64,000 bases of DNA, taken from NCBI RefSeq assembly GCF_000378225.1, contig NZ_KB905141.1, positions 1-64,000 of the forward strand. The letters are read 5' to 3'. A program made the position numbers and the translations under genes. The notes under the pieces were generated by a model, which was given only the letters and a program-made list of their open reading frames with translations, had not been told where the DNA came from and made no database searches. The DNA comes from Methylophilus methylotrophus DSM 46235 = ATCC 53528. Its GTDB lineage: Bacteria; Pseudomonadota; Gammaproteobacteria; Burkholderiales; Methylophilaceae. Of this stretch, positions 54,788 through 64,000 are shown piece after piece. The stretch's first letter is position 1. The number at the start of each line of letters is the position of its first letter.

Positions 54788-55921
54788 ATGCTACCCATCC
54801 CGCAAGTGATCACTCAACGTTTCATTACCAATGAAGCAGAGAACTTGCGTGCTGTTTCTTCGATTCTGCCGGTAGAAGGTACCCAATCCGAAGCGCCTTT
54901 GTGGGAGCGCATGCGCCCCGGCATGCAATTTACCGGACTGATCGTACAAAAAGAGGCCGGTGCAGGCAAGGCCGCTGAACTGGCACAATTCAAAGTTCAA
55001 ATCCAGCTTCCCAATCAACCGCCTGCGCTGGTGCAAATGCAGTTGCCCGCACATCTGGTACAACAGCAGACCTTGCAAATGCAGTTTCTGGGCCTGGCAC
55101 AGCAAAACGCAGGTAAAGAGGCATTACCACAGGTAAAGTGGGGGTTGCAGCCTAATCATCCCCACAGCGGCCCAGTAAACCTGGGTCAAACAGCGCTGTT
55201 AACTGATATGTCGCAGGCCGATCATGGCGAGCATTTGCAGGACATGGCAAAAAACGCTGCCGGGCAAGCCAGTCTGGTGGAGCTGAGCAGTCCGGCCAAG
55301 TATTTACAGCGCTGGCTAAATTCGTCGGCGTTTGATCATCAAACCTCAGCGCTGCAAGCGCAAACCGTGGTTAGTCATAGCCCGCAGAAGCCACAGGTGT
55401 TGGCACAGGATCTCAAGCACGCCATGGATCATTCCGGCCTGTTTTATGAGTCCCATTTAAAAGAAGCGACTTTAGGTAGCCGTCCCTGGCACCAATTGCT
55501 GCAAGAGCCACAAAACAAACCGCATTTCGCCCCACCGGAAATGGTGGCGCAGCAACTGCAAGTCCTCGAGCAGCAACGCGTGATCTGGCATGGAGAGGTG
55601 TGGCCTGGCCAAACCATGAAATGGCAAGTCAACGAGCAGGAAAGTTCTCCGCAATCTTCAGATGAGCCTGTATTGAATAGCCTGCAAAGCGACCTGACCT
55701 TGCATTTGCCCAACCTGGGAGAAGTGACTGTTAATATTGCCATGGTCAACGGACGTTTCAATATACGTGTGCAGCCTAGTGATTCGCAGGCACTTGGCAC
55801 CATGCAGGCCAGTCGCAGCCAGTTAGCCATGAATTTACAGTCTGCCGGTTTAAAACTGGAGGCATTGCAGATTCTTGGGGATGAGACAAAAGCACAAAGG
55901 CGGCGATATGCAGCGGGATAA
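54788..55921 (+). CDS. FliK-like protein
   Basis: 377 residues, starting right at the fliT stop. The first ~290 are Gln- and Ala-rich and poorly conserved; the last ~80 (LTLHLPNLGEVTVNIAMVNGRFNIRVQ) look like the C-terminal domain of hook-length control protein FliK. A second, more typical FliK is encoded at 62382. Pairing with the FlhB-tail gene that follows suggests a role in export switching. Confidence 0.7.
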   Translation: MLPIPQVITQRFITNEAENLRAVSSILPVEGTQSEAPLWERMRPGMQFTGLIVQKEAGAGKAAELAQFKVQIQLPNQPPALVQMQLPAHLVQQQTLQMQFLGLAQQNAGKEALPQVKWGLQPNHPHSGPVNLGQTALLTDMSQADHGEHLQDMAKNAAGQASLVELSSPAKYLQRWLNSSAFDHQTSALQAQTVVSHSPQKPQVLAQDLKHAMDHSGLFYESHLKEATLGSRPWHQLLQEPQNKPHFAPPEMVAQQLQVLEQQRVIWHGEVWPGQTMKWQVNEQESSPQSSDEPVLNSLQSDLTLHLPNLGEVTVNIAMVNGRFNIRVQPSDSQALGTMQASRSQLAMNLQSAGLKLEALQILGDETKAQRRRYAAG

Positions 55922-56198
55922 AGCCTATACCCAGTCTGCAGTGGCCCTGGCTTATGAAGCTGGTGACCTGGCGCCACGTGTGGTGGCAAAAGGGAACGGT
56001 TTACTGGCTGAACGGATTATTGCCATTGCCAAAGAGCATGAGGTTTATGTGCATGAGTCGCAAGCCTTGTTAAGCCTGTTGATGCAGGTGGAACTGGATA
56101 CCCATATCCCGCCACAGTTATACCAGGCAATCGCTGAAATACTGGCCTGGTTGTATCAACTGGAACAAGGAGAAATGCGGGAGCCACCTGCGGTTTGA
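55908..56198 (+). CDS. FlhB C-terminal-domain homologue (FlhX type)
   Basis: 96 residues from the ATG at 55908, which overlaps the end of the FliK-like gene by 14 bases. SAVALAYEAGDLAPRVVAKGNG with AERIIAIAKEHEVYVHES matches the cytoplasmic domain of FlhB, without its membrane part and without an NPTH cleavage motif. Stand-alone FlhB tails can substitute for part of FlhB or modify the substrate switch. Confidence 0.8.
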   Translation: MQRDKAYTQSAVALAYEAGDLAPRVVAKGNGLLAERIIAIAKEHEVYVHESQALLSLLMQVELDTHIPPQLYQAIAEILAWLYQLEQGEMREPPAV

Positions 56199-56255
56199 GT
56201 GAGCCAAATTGAGATCTGGATCCAATTGCATAGATGAAGCATAAGTGAAGTAGGT

Positions 56256-56621
56256 TTACACCTGCATATTCATCATGTCTTGATAGGCTGAAACCAGTTT
56301 ATTACGCACCTGAACGGTTGCCTGAAAAGCAATATTGGCTTTCTGGCCTGAAATCATGACATCAGACAGGCTGACGCTGTCATCACCCATGGCAAAATCT
56401 TTGCCCAGTTTTTCGGATTGCAGTTGCATATTGTTGACCTGGTCCAGTGAGGCCTTGAGGGCATCACTGAAGCTGACCTGACTGGTCGGGCTGGCTACAT
56501 TGGTTTTCTGGACAGGGGTGGCAATTGCGCTGTTACCCAGGCCTTCAGGTTTTTGTGCTGCTGCACGTAATTGTGCCAGCATGGACGTGATGCGTTGTGC
56601 ATCAATACCGCCTGCGTTCAT
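56256..56621 (-). CDS. fliE: Flagellar hook-basal body protein FliE
   Basis: 121 residues. SFSDALKASLDQVNNMQ and the conserved C-terminus VMISGQKANIAFQATVQVRNKLVSAYQDMMNMQV identify FliE, which joins the MS ring to the rod. It is on the opposite strand from fliF and all other flagellar genes here, with a 263-bp divergent promoter region between. Confidence 0.92.
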   Translation of the reverse strand: MNAGGIDAQRITSMLAQLRAAAQKPEGLGNSAIATPVQKTNVASPTSQVSFSDALKASLDQVNNMQLQSEKLGKDFAMGDDSVSLSDVMISGQKANIAFQATVQVRNKLVSAYQDMMNMQV

Positions 56622-56884
56622 GGTGGTCTCCTTTCATTATCAGGCCAGACATGGCCCTTAATCATCATGGTATACACTTTAGCATTCCACTATCGGGACT
56701 GCTCTGAAAAATAGGCAACATTAATCCGTCTTATTTGGCAATTTGAAAATAGTGAGTCAGCGCATAATGTGATCCATGTGAGTTGTCCTTAACAGGTGCT
56801 CAAGTTCCGGAAAGTGTTTCTGGCCTGGCAATCCCGCAGTGGATGAAGGCCAGAATACCAATAGTAGTAAACATGGAGGTTTAG

Positions 56885-58594
56885 ATGGCTGCTGATGCTG
56901 CCTTACTTACGACAAATGATGAGTCCAACAGTACACCGAATATGTTCGGTCAACTGGGGCAGAAGCTGTTGCTGGTCGCAGGGATTGCTGCGATCGTGGC
57001 CGTCATGATCGTCTTCTGGTTGTGGAGCCAGAAACCGGATTACCGCGTATTGTTTTCGAATTTTGCCGATAAAGATGGCGGAGCCATTGTCGCTGAACTC
57101 GAGAAGCTGAATATTCCCTACCAGTTTGCTGAAGGCGGCAACGCCATTCTGGTCCCTGCCGACCAAGTACATCAGGCGCGCCTGAAGTTGGCTGCTCAAG
57201 GATTGCCCAAAGGCGGCAATATCGGTTTTGAATTGCTTGAAAACCAAAAGTTTGGGGTCTCGCAGTTCGTCGAGCAGGTGAACTTCCAGCGTGGCCTCGA
57301 AGGTGAACTGGAGCGCAGTATCCAGTCTATTTCAGCTGTACAGGCTGCGCGCATCCACCTGGCGATTCCCAAACCTAGTGTATTTGTGCGTGAACAACAA
57401 TACCCAACCGCTTCAGTCTTGCTTAACTTGCATAATGCCCGCCGCCTGGATGCACAGCAAGTCGCCGCCGTGGTACACCTGGTTGCCAGCAGTGTGCCTA
57501 ATCTGTCTGCCGACCATGTCACCGTGGTAGACCAGAACGGCAATCTACTGTCTGACAATGCCAATAAGATCAAGCAGAACGGTTTGGACCCAGAGCAGAT
57601 GGCGTATGTGGAAAGCATGCAAAACAGCATTGCGCGCCGCGTTGAGGCCATCATCACGCCTATCGTAGGTGCCAGAAATGTCCATGCGGAAACCAGTGCG
57701 GAAATTGATTTTTCCATGACCGAGCAGGCCAACGAGTCTTATAAACCCAACACCAAGCCTGATGACATGGCGATTCGTAGTGCGCAAAGCCGTGAATCTC
57801 AAAGCGTCAGCGGTAACAATGGTGCTGTGCCAGGTGCGCTCTCTAACCAGCCCCCAGGTGAGTCTACAGCACCGATTAATGCTCCGGGTGCCCAGGCGCC
57901 AGGCGAAGAGGGTGCTGCGCCGACTGCACCACCGGCACCGCCACAAAACACACAAAAAGACACGACAACCAACTATGAGCTGGATAAGACTGTCAGCTAT
58001 GTCCAGCAGCCCAAGGGCGGTATCAAGCGCTTGCATGTGGCTGTGGTGGTCAACCATATTCCGGTCGTGGACAGCACAGGCAAAACCACTTACCGCGCCT
58101 TGAATGCTGCCGAGAAGCAGCAGGTCACCGACCTGGCAATGCAGGCAATGGGGTTCAATAAAGAGCGTGGTGACAGCATCTCTGTGGTCAACACGCCCTT
58201 TATTGCCGAAGCCCAGGAAAAATTGGCAGAGCCTCCATTGTGGAAAGATCCACTCGCCATCGAATATGGCAAAGATGCCTTGCGGTTTATCGCTGGCCTG
58301 ATTGTGCTGATGATGATTTACAAAAAGTTGCTTAAGCCCATGGCGAATAAGTTGACAGGCGCAGATAAGAAACAGCTGGCATTAGCAGGCACTGCCGCAT
58401 TGGGTGGCCCTGATGGAGCAGCCGCTGCGGGCGCCGGAGCTGATGGCGAGGATGCCTTGGTCACCTTGAGTGGCGATGCCACTGCTTTGCCTAGCAGCCT
58501 AGACCAAACACTAGAAGCCGCCAAGCAGGTAGCTAAAGAAAATCCACGCATGGTAGCCCAAGTGGTTTCCAGCTGGACTTCGGCGGAGAAATAG
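56885..58594 (+). CDS. fliF: Flagellar MS-ring protein FliF
   Basis: 569 residues. A membrane helix at about 28-48, the YscJ/FliF ring domains (DGGAIVAELEKLNIPYQF, QVNFQRGLEGELERSI, ARIHLAIPKPSVF), a Pro-rich loop near 330-360, and a second membrane helix near 460-480. The C-terminal ~30 residues (NPRMVAQVVSSWTSAE) bind FliG. It builds the MS ring in the inner membrane and heads the fliFGHIJK operon. Confidence 0.96.
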   Translation: MAADAALLTTNDESNSTPNMFGQLGQKLLLVAGIAAIVAVMIVFWLWSQKPDYRVLFSNFADKDGGAIVAELEKLNIPYQFAEGGNAILVPADQVHQARLKLAAQGLPKGGNIGFELLENQKFGVSQFVEQVNFQRGLEGELERSIQSISAVQAARIHLAIPKPSVFVREQQYPTASVLLNLHNARRLDAQQVAAVVHLVASSVPNLSADHVTVVDQNGNLLSDNANKIKQNGLDPEQMAYVESMQNSIARRVEAIITPIVGARNVHAETSAEIDFSMTEQANESYKPNTKPDDMAIRSAQSRESQSVSGNNGAVPGALSNQPPGESTAPINAPGAQAPGEEGAAPTAPPAPPQNTQKDTTTNYELDKTVSYVQQPKGGIKRLHVAVVVNHIPVVDSTGKTTYRALNAAEKQQVTDLAMQAMGFNKERGDSISVVNTPFIAEAQEKLAEPPLWKDPLAIEYGKDALRFIAGLIVLMMIYKKLLKPMANKLTGADKKQLALAGTAALGGPDGAAAAGAGADGEDALVTLSGDATALPSSLDQTLEAAKQVAKENPRMVAQVVSSWTSAEK

Positions 58595-58597
58595 CGC

Positions 58598-59596
58598 ATG
58601 AGCGACCAGGGATTAACCAGAAGTGCAATTTTAATGCTGGCGCTCGGTGAAGATGAAGCCGCCGAGGTCATGAAGCATTTGACGCCTAAAGAGGTACAAC
58701 GCTTGGGCATCGTCATGGCCTCCATGAAGCCCGTGCCTCGCGAAGAAGTAGAAGAGGTGCTGGAGAAGTTCATGCTGGACTTTGCCAGCAGCAGCGATTT
58801 TGGCCTGGATTCAGACAGCTATATCCGCTCGGTACTGATTAAAGCCTTTGGCGATGACAAAGCCTCTAATTTGTTGAACCGTATTCCGCAATCGCAGGAT
58901 GCAGCCGGTATTGAAAGCCTGAAATGGATGGATGCGTTCAGTGTGGCGGATTTTATCAAGAATGAGCATCCGCAGATTATCGCGACCATCCTGTCACACC
59001 TGGAACCTGAACAGTCTGCAGAAATTCTGGGACATTTTACCGAGCGTTTGCGCCAGGACGTGATTTTACGTATCGCCACCCTGGATAGTATCAAGCCGAC
59101 AGCCTTGCGCGAGCTCAATGAAGGCATGCTCAAAATGCTTGCAGGGAATGACAATATCAAGCGCCAGGCCATTGGCGGCGTGAAAACAGCGGCCGAGATC
59201 ATGAACTACATCAGTGGCGAACATGAAGCCAAGTTAATGGATGGCCTCAAAAGCTACGATGATGGCATGGCCCAGCAAATCATGGACCAGATGTTTGTGT
59301 TTGACAACATCATGGAAATTGACGACAGAGGCATACAGGTGCTGTTGCGTGAAGTACAGTCCGACATGTTGATTGTGGCTTTGAAAGGCACATCAGACGA
59401 GATGAAGGAAAAATTCTTCCGCAATATGTCTTCCCGTGCGGCTGACATGATGCGTGAAGACCTCGAAAGCCGTGGCCCGGTCAAGCTGTCAGAAGTCGAA
59501 GGCCAACAAAAACAGATTCTGCAAATTGTTCGTCGCCTCGCTGATGAAGGCCAGATCATGCTGGCAGGCAAAGGTGACAGCGAGCAATATGTTTAA
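58598..59596 (+). CDS. fliG: Flagellar motor switch protein FliG
   Basis: 332 residues, normal length. The middle domain has the EHPQ motif (NEHPQIIATILSHLEPEQSAEIL, about 125-147) and the C-terminal domain the charged helix MEIDDRGIQVLLREV that meets MotA. It couples stator force to rotor turning. Three bases separate it from fliF. Confidence 0.96.
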   Translation: MSDQGLTRSAILMLALGEDEAAEVMKHLTPKEVQRLGIVMASMKPVPREEVEEVLEKFMLDFASSSDFGLDSDSYIRSVLIKAFGDDKASNLLNRIPQSQDAAGIESLKWMDAFSVADFIKNEHPQIIATILSHLEPEQSAEILGHFTERLRQDVILRIATLDSIKPTALRELNEGMLKMLAGNDNIKRQAIGGVKTAAEIMNYISGEHEAKLMDGLKSYDDGMAQQIMDQMFVFDNIMEIDDRGIQVLLREVQSDMLIVALKGTSDEMKEKFFRNMSSRAADMMREDLESRGPVKLSEVEGQQKQILQIVRRLADEGQIMLAGKGDSEQYV

Positions 59597-59620
59597 AACA
59601 TTCAGTCAGGAAAGTGTCAT

Positions 59621-60289
59621 ATGGTAGCTTCTGCAATTCCAAAAGAGCAAATGAGTGCTTACCAGCGCTGGGAGATGGCCAGCTTTGATGACTCTGATTC
59701 CAGTGAACGTGTTAAACGCGATCGTGCACAGGCAGAGGAAAATGCGCGCACAGTCAGTCAGATTCTCAAGCAAGTCCGTCAGGAAGCTTATGAAGAAGGC
59801 TTTAAAACCGGTTATGTCGATGGCATGGGGCGCGCTGAAAAGCAATTAGACGCAGAGCGGACACAGCTGTTGCAAATGTCAGCCAGTTTCCAGCAGGCCC
59901 TGGCCATGCAGGATGTGAATATTGCTGAATCTGTCTTAAGCCTGGCCTTGGATCTGGCCAAGGCCATGATGAAAACCAAACTGCAGGCAGACCCGCAAGC
60001 TGTCATTCCTGTCGTACTGGATGCCATGCATTACCTGCCACAGGTAAAACAGCCTGCCAGAATTATTGTGAATCACGAAGATGCCAAAGTATTGCGCAGC
60101 CATATCGGTGAAGAGTTGAGGGAGCAGGGTTGGCAATTGGTGGAAGATGCGCAGATTGAACGTGGTGGCTGTCTGGTAGAAACCGCAGAGAACCAGATTG
60201 ATGCGACGAATGAGATGCGATGGAAACGTCTGGTGCAAGGCTTATCGCGTTTTGATGACTGGCACAAACCATTGAATAGCACTGAGTAG
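59621..60289 (+). CDS. fliH: Flagellar assembly protein FliH
   Basis: 222 residues. A charged N-terminal part with EEGFKTGYVDGMGRAEKQLDAE (a GxxxG-type stretch typical of FliH) leads into the C-terminal FliH/V-ATPase-E-like domain with GGCLVETAENQIDAT. It regulates the export ATPase FliI. Position between fliG and fliI supports the call. Confidence 0.9.
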   Translation: MVASAIPKEQMSAYQRWEMASFDDSDSSERVKRDRAQAEENARTVSQILKQVRQEAYEEGFKTGYVDGMGRAEKQLDAERTQLLQMSASFQQALAMQDVNIAESVLSLALDLAKAMMKTKLQADPQAVIPVVLDAMHYLPQVKQPARIIVNHEDAKVLRSHIGEELREQGWQLVEDAQIERGGCLVETAENQIDATNEMRWKRLVQGLSRFDDWHKPLNSTE

Positions 60290-60342
60290 TCGAGATCACC
60301 CAGAATCACGCCAGAGAGTCAGAATAGCGATTGATCCAAGTT

Positions 60343-61893
60343 ATGACATCAACTACCGAACAAGATATCAGTAATACCCTCAACCAAGCACGCGGTGACG
60401 ATGTCACGGCATTGGTTGACGATGAGCCACAGCCAACGACAGAAGCCGTGATAGATTTAGCTCAGGTGCAGATGGCCCAGGCTAAACGCGTTGCGCAGGA
60501 CAATATACATAACCAGCGTTGGCAAAGTTACCTTAAAGACTGTACCGAGCTGATTAACCTGGTGGAACCCCTGGAAGTGGCCGGACGTATCGTGAAAGTT
60601 ACTGGCCTGGTGATGGTGGCAACCGGCATTAAGATGCCGATTGGCGGAGCTTGTTATATTCCTTTGCAAGATGGTGGGCGTGTAGAAGCCGAGGTGGTTG
60701 GTTTTGACGGTGAAAACTTGTTGCTCATGCCACAAACGGCCGTCGATGGCGTGGTGCCAGGTGCCAAAGTATTCAGCATGGAAGTCACCGAAACCTTGCC
60801 CAAACCCCAGTTTGGTCGTCCGCCACGTCGACGAGCCCAAGACCGTGCCCGCCATTTTCCGGTGGGAGATGGTTTGCTTGGCCGGGTGGTAGACGCTGCT
60901 GGCAACCCGCTTGATAGCCTGGGCCCGATTTCAACCGAAGTGACCGCGCCATTGAATGGCCGCGTGATTAATCCTCTTATGCGTGCCCCAATCGAAGATA
61001 CTTTAGATGTGGGCGTGCGTGCGATCAATGCCATGCTCACCGTTGGCCGTGGCCAGCGTCTTGGCTTGTTTGCCGGTTCCGGTGTAGGTAAGAGCGTATT
61101 GCTGGGCATGATGGCCCGCTATACGACGGCGGATGTGATTGTGGTGGGCCTGATTGGTGAACGAGGCCGTGAAGTCCAGGAGTTTATTGAACAGATTTTG
61201 GGGCCTGAAGGCCTGGCTAGATCCGTGGTGGTGGCTGCCCCGGCAGATGTGTCTGCATTGATGCGTTTGCAGGGAGCTAATTACGCGACGGCGATTGCTG
61301 AACGTTTCCGCCAGCAGGGTAAAAACGTATTGCTGATTATGGATTCTTTAACCCGTTATGCCATGGCACAACGTGAAATTGCCCTGGCGATTGGCGAGCC
61401 GCCAGCGACCAAAGGTTATCCTCCATCAGTCTTTGCCAAATTGCCGGCACTGGTTGAACGTACCGGGAACGGCGCCAGGGGCGAGGGATCTATTACCGCT
61501 TTTTATACCGTGCTGACAGAAGGCGATGACCAGCAGGATCCGATTGCCGATTCGGCGCGTGCGATCCTGGATGGTCATATTGTACTGAATCGTAACCTGG
61601 CAGAAAGTGGACATTATCCCGCGATTGATATTGAGCAATCGATCAGCCGCGCCATGCACAATATCACCAGTAAAGAGCATCAGCAGGCGGCGCGCTTGCT
61701 CAAACAGCTTTATTCGCGCTATTTACGCAACCAGGATTTAATTGCTGTCGGGGCTTACCAGCCAGGGTCTGATCCGATGCTGGATATCGCCATTAACAAG
61801 CGCGACCAGATCAATGCGTTTTTACAGCAAGATATTGATGAGTGTGCCTATATGCAAGAAAGTTTGCAGCAACTGGCCAACACAATTGCCTAG
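60343..61893 (+). CDS. fliI: Flagellar export ATPase FliI
   Basis: 516 residues from the ATG at 60343; a TTG four codons earlier is possible. Walker A GSGVGKS near 247, [13 protein letters not shown], and [25 protein letters not shown] identify the F1-beta-like export ATPase. It powers unfolding and delivery of flagellar proteins. The ~60 residues before the first conserved beta barrel are an extra, acidic and Gln/Thr-rich extension compared with E. coli FliI (457). Confidence 0.95.
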   Translation: MTSTTEQDISNTLNQARGDDVTALVDDEPQPTTEAVIDLAQVQMAQAKRVAQDNIHNQRWQSYLKDCTELINLVEPLEVAGRIVKVTGLVMVATGIKMPIGGACYIPLQDGGRVEAEVVGFDGENLLLMPQTAVDGVVPGAKVFSMEVTETLPKPQFGRPPRRRAQDRARHFPVGDGLLGRVVDAAGNPLDSLGPISTEVTAPLNGRVINPLMRAPIEDTLDVGVRAINAMLTVGRGQRLGLFAGSGVGKSVLLGMMARYTTADVIVVGLIGERGREVQEFIEQILGPEGLARSVVVAAPADVSALMRLQGANYATAIAERFRQQGKNVLLIMDSLTRYAMAQREIALAIGEPPATKGYPPSVFAKLPALVERTGNGARGEGSITAFYTVLTEGDDQQDPIADSARAILDGHIVLNRNLAESGHYPAIDIEQSISRAMHNITSKEHQQAARLLKQLYSRYLRNQDLIAVGAYQPGSDPMLDIAINKRDQINAFLQQDIDECAYMQESLQQLANTIA

Positions 61894-61910
61894 CGTGACC
61901 TGAGTATTTT

Positions 61911-62357
61911 ATGGCAAAACAGTCTACCCAAACGCTGGCTTTGCTTAACCAGCTGGCTGCAGATGAAGTGGAAACGGCCATGCAAATATTGGCACATGCC
62001 ATGCAGCAGCTGGAGCAGGCTGAGCAGCAGCGTACCATGCTGGAACAATATCAGCAGGAATACCAGCAACAATGGCAGTTGGCCGCACAAAAAGGACTCA
62101 AAGCAGATTTATACCGCAATTTTCAGGGCTTTTTCTCGCAATTGGAATTGGCGGTAAGGAGTCAAAATGCTCAAATCGAACAGTGCCAGGCGAATGTGCA
62201 GCACAAACGACAGCTATTGCAGGAAAAACAGCGCAAGCAAAAATCTTTTGAAGTACTGATCACGCGTGCAGAAACCTTGCAGGCGAAAGCTGAAAACAAG
62301 CGTGACCAGAAAATGATGGATGAGTTTGCCAGTCGTGCCAAACGGTCACGTCTGTAA
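61911..62357 (+). CDS. fliJ: Flagellar export protein FliJ
   Basis: 148 residues forming a two-helix coiled coil (QLEQAEQQRTMLEQYQQEY; KRQLLQEKQRKQKSFEVLI), the size and form of FliJ. It links FliI to the export gate and escorts chaperones. 17 bp after fliI. Confidence 0.88.
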   Translation: MAKQSTQTLALLNQLAADEVETAMQILAHAMQQLEQAEQQRTMLEQYQQEYQQQWQLAAQKGLKADLYRNFQGFFSQLELAVRSQNAQIEQCQANVQHKRQLLQEKQRKQKSFEVLITRAETLQAKAENKRDQKMMDEFASRAKRSRL

Positions 62358-62381
62358 ACAGAGAGAGTCCGGGAGAGTCAT

Positions 62382-63776
62382 ATGGCGTTTTTAAATTCAG
62401 CCGCTTTACTGAATACAGGGGCAGATGCCGTCAAAAGCGCATCTGCCAGCCAGACATTACAGGAACCACAAAATAGTGGCTCCGATGAGTTTGCACAGGC
62501 GTTACGCAAGCAGATGCAGCAAACCAGCAAACCAGCCATCCCGGTTTCTAGCAAAGCGGAAACTCCCAAAGCGACTGCAGCAGACAAAACACCACCATCC
62601 TCCCAGCCATCCAACAATAGTCATACTGTCAAGAACGACGCGGATACCCCAAAAGCATCCTCTAGTAAACAGGACGAGCAAAAGCCTGCTGAAACAGCAG
62701 CCACGACCGAGAGTGTTCCGGCACAGACAGAAACCGAGGTATTGAAAGATACCGCGGCCGTGACTGAAACACCGCAGGAACGCAAGAAACGCTTGCTGGC
62801 AGAGCTGGCTGCTAATGACCAGACCCCAGCCGGCATTTCGCCGTGGATGCAAACCATGATTGCCATGCGTCCATCTGCGCCAGCGGAGACACAACCAAAG
62901 GTAGCATTGGTAGATGATGCCGCAGCAGAAGTTGCTGGTGTGGCTACGATTGACAAGCAACTGCTCCCTGAGACGGTCACCACCAACCCTTTGCCACAGA
63001 CTGCTGAGTTTATGGAAAAAGCATCCACAACCCCTCTGCCTGCCGGACCTGCCGTGCCCACCACAGCAGAGGATAAAGGGATGGATTTCAAGCAGGTGTT
63101 GACTGATACGCCACAGGCTTCTGCAGGAAAAGACGCTGTTTTGCCAGAAACCTTGGTGAATGCCAAGTTGATGGCTGACACTAGCCGGGAAACCGGCGCT
63201 GCGGCCTTTGCAATCAAAGAAGGACGTGGTACGGAGGTGTCGGCAGACCTTTTGAATCTGGCATCACAACCAGTGACGCAAGCGTTACCTAATAGTCCAT
63301 GGTTGAATGCGGCGGGTATTGCCCAAACCACGCAGGTAGTCATGTCGCAAATGGCCATTCCATTTGGCAATGAGCGTTGGCAAACGGCCATGAATCAGCA
63401 TGTCATGAATATGGTAGGCAGTGGCGATGATGTGGCCAGCCTGACCTTGTCTCCCCCTGACCTGGGACCTATCCAGGTAGTGCTTAAAGTGGATAACCAG
63501 TCCGTTAACACCAGTTTTATTACTGATAATCCATTAGTGCGTCAGGCGCTTGAAGATGGCATGCAGGATTTACGTGACCGCATGCAGTCACAAGGCTTGC
63601 AGTTAGGCCAAACCTTTGTTGGTGATGGTCAACAGGCACAGCAGCATTTTGAGCAGCAAACCACGCGCCAGGGCGGCCCGTCGTCTTTAGACGCCACGGC
63701 TGAGTCTGACAGTGCAGCCCCTCAAGCAGCTGTGAAAACGACGGTTGCACGTGGCCTGGTTGATACTTTCGTCTAA
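62382..63776 (+). CDS. fliK: Hook-length control protein FliK
   Basis: 464 residues. The first ~310 are low-complexity, rich in Ala, Thr, Pro and Lys, as expected for a molecular ruler. The C-terminal domain has LTLSPPDLGPIQVVLKVDNQSVNTSFITDN and LEDGMQDLRDRMQSQGLQLGQ, the conserved FliK core. It measures the hook and triggers the export switch at FlhB. AGAGAG-type weak ribosome site before the ATG. Confidence 0.92.
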   Translation: MAFLNSAALLNTGADAVKSASASQTLQEPQNSGSDEFAQALRKQMQQTSKPAIPVSSKAETPKATAADKTPPSSQPSNNSHTVKNDADTPKASSSKQDEQKPAETAATTESVPAQTETEVLKDTAAVTETPQERKKRLLAELAANDQTPAGISPWMQTMIAMRPSAPAETQPKVALVDDAAAEVAGVATIDKQLLPETVTTNPLPQTAEFMEKASTTPLPAGPAVPTTAEDKGMDFKQVLTDTPQASAGKDAVLPETLVNAKLMADTSRETGAAAFAIKEGRGTEVSADLLNLASQPVTQALPNSPWLNAAGIAQTTQVVMSQMAIPFGNERWQTAMNQHVMNMVGSGDDVASLTLSPPDLGPIQVVLKVDNQSVNTSFITDNPLVRQALEDGMQDLRDRMQSQGLQLGQTFVGDGQQAQQHFEQQTTRQGGPSSLDATAESDSAAPQAAVKTTVARGLVDTFV

Positions 63777-63942
63777 CGCACCCCATCAAATACCCAGGGT
63801 CGGCAAGCGTATCGCAGGCCGGCCTGCCATAAATCCCGATTAAGCGTCGATTTAACCCTTTTATCTGGCAATCTCCACACCGCAGTTTTGCGCATAATGT
63901 CATCATAAACACTTAAAGTTTTACGTAAGAAAGGTTTGTGTC

Positions 63943-64000
63943 ATGGCTCAAGAACCAGCAAAAGCAGAAGCAGAAGGCGCAGCAGAGGCGGCGCCCAAAT
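63943..64000 (+). CDS. fliL: Start of fliL (cut by window end)
   Basis: Only the first 19 codons are present (MAQEPAKAEAEGAAEAAPK), a charged Ala/Glu-rich N-terminus like that before the membrane helix of FliL. The assignment rests on the usual fliK-fliL order; AAGAAAGG lies upstream. Confidence 0.6.
   Translation, partial: MAQEPAKAEAEGAAEAAPK

Noticed and set aside
56790-56860. Sigma-54-like TGGC sequence upstream of fliF (TGGCCTGGCAATCCCGCA)
   Set aside because: The GG to GC distance is 12 or 7 instead of 10 bases, so it does not meet the sigma-54 rule.
1-64000. CRISPR arrays, prophage genes and insertion sequences with transposase
   Set aside because: No regular spaced repeats, integrase, phage structural genes or transposase were seen on either strand.

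Overview
The window looks like chromosomal DNA of a betaproteobacterium, most likely a methylotroph of the family Methylophilaceae (Methylotenera, Methylovorus, Methylophilus or Methylobacillus type). This is inferred from gene content: a methylcitrate-cycle cluster beside succinate dehydrogenase, malic enzyme, class I fumarase and aconitase B, an RpfF/RpfC-type pair, and betaproteobacterial-style flagellar genes. No methanol dehydrogenase or other one-carbon gene lies here, so methylotrophy itself is not shown.

Layout. (1) 1-3995: 3' part of a giant type I-secreted adhesin with Ig-like repeats, a von Willebrand A domain and RTX repeats. (2) 4127-10933, minus strand: prpD, prpC, prpB, a CitE/HpcH-family lyase, mesaconyl-CoA hydratase and a malyl/methylmalyl-CoA-lyase-like gene, divergent from a GntR/HutC regulator. 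(3) 11978-24506, plus strand: malic enzyme, sdhCDAB, sdhE, a third CitE-like gene, an acyl-CoA synthetase, class I fumarase, a small EF-hand protein and acnB. Together these link propionyl-CoA, glyoxylate, mesaconate and methylcitrate to the succinate-fumarate-malate segment. (4) 24713-27934: a DSF-synthase-like rpfF convergent with an RpfC-like hybrid sensor kinase. (5) 28155-36574: housekeeping genes (rlmJ, uvrC, pgsA, four tRNAs, a YihY protein, a zinc-type CDF exporter), a tautomerase too short for routine calling, a gene remnant and two copies of a short element with terminal inverted repeats. (6) 36851-50440: a 2,493-residue protein with TPRs, two GT41 (O-GlcNAc-transferase-like) domains, a GT2-like domain and a methyltransferase domain, tail-to-tail with a six-gene phosphonate operon (PEP mutase, phosphonopyruvate decarboxylase, aminotransferase, cytidylyltransferase, methyltransferase, CDP-glycerol-phosphotransferase-like). 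(7) 50942-64000: flagellin with a sigma-28 promoter, then flaG, fliD, fliS, fliT, a FliK-like gene, an FlhB-tail homologue, fliE (inverted), fliFGHIJK and the start of fliL.

The most interesting region is (6): gene order in the operon matches the order of reactions expected to make CMP-activated 2-aminoethylphosphonate, possibly methylated, and transfer it. The operon lies between a multi-domain protein glycosyltransferase and the flagellin gene. This suggests, by inference only, a flagellin or cell-surface glycan carrying a phosphonate. The second point of interest is the joining of mesaconyl-CoA hydratase and three CitE-family genes with the methylcitrate cycle.

All calls come from reading the sequence and recalled family motifs; no database search was run.
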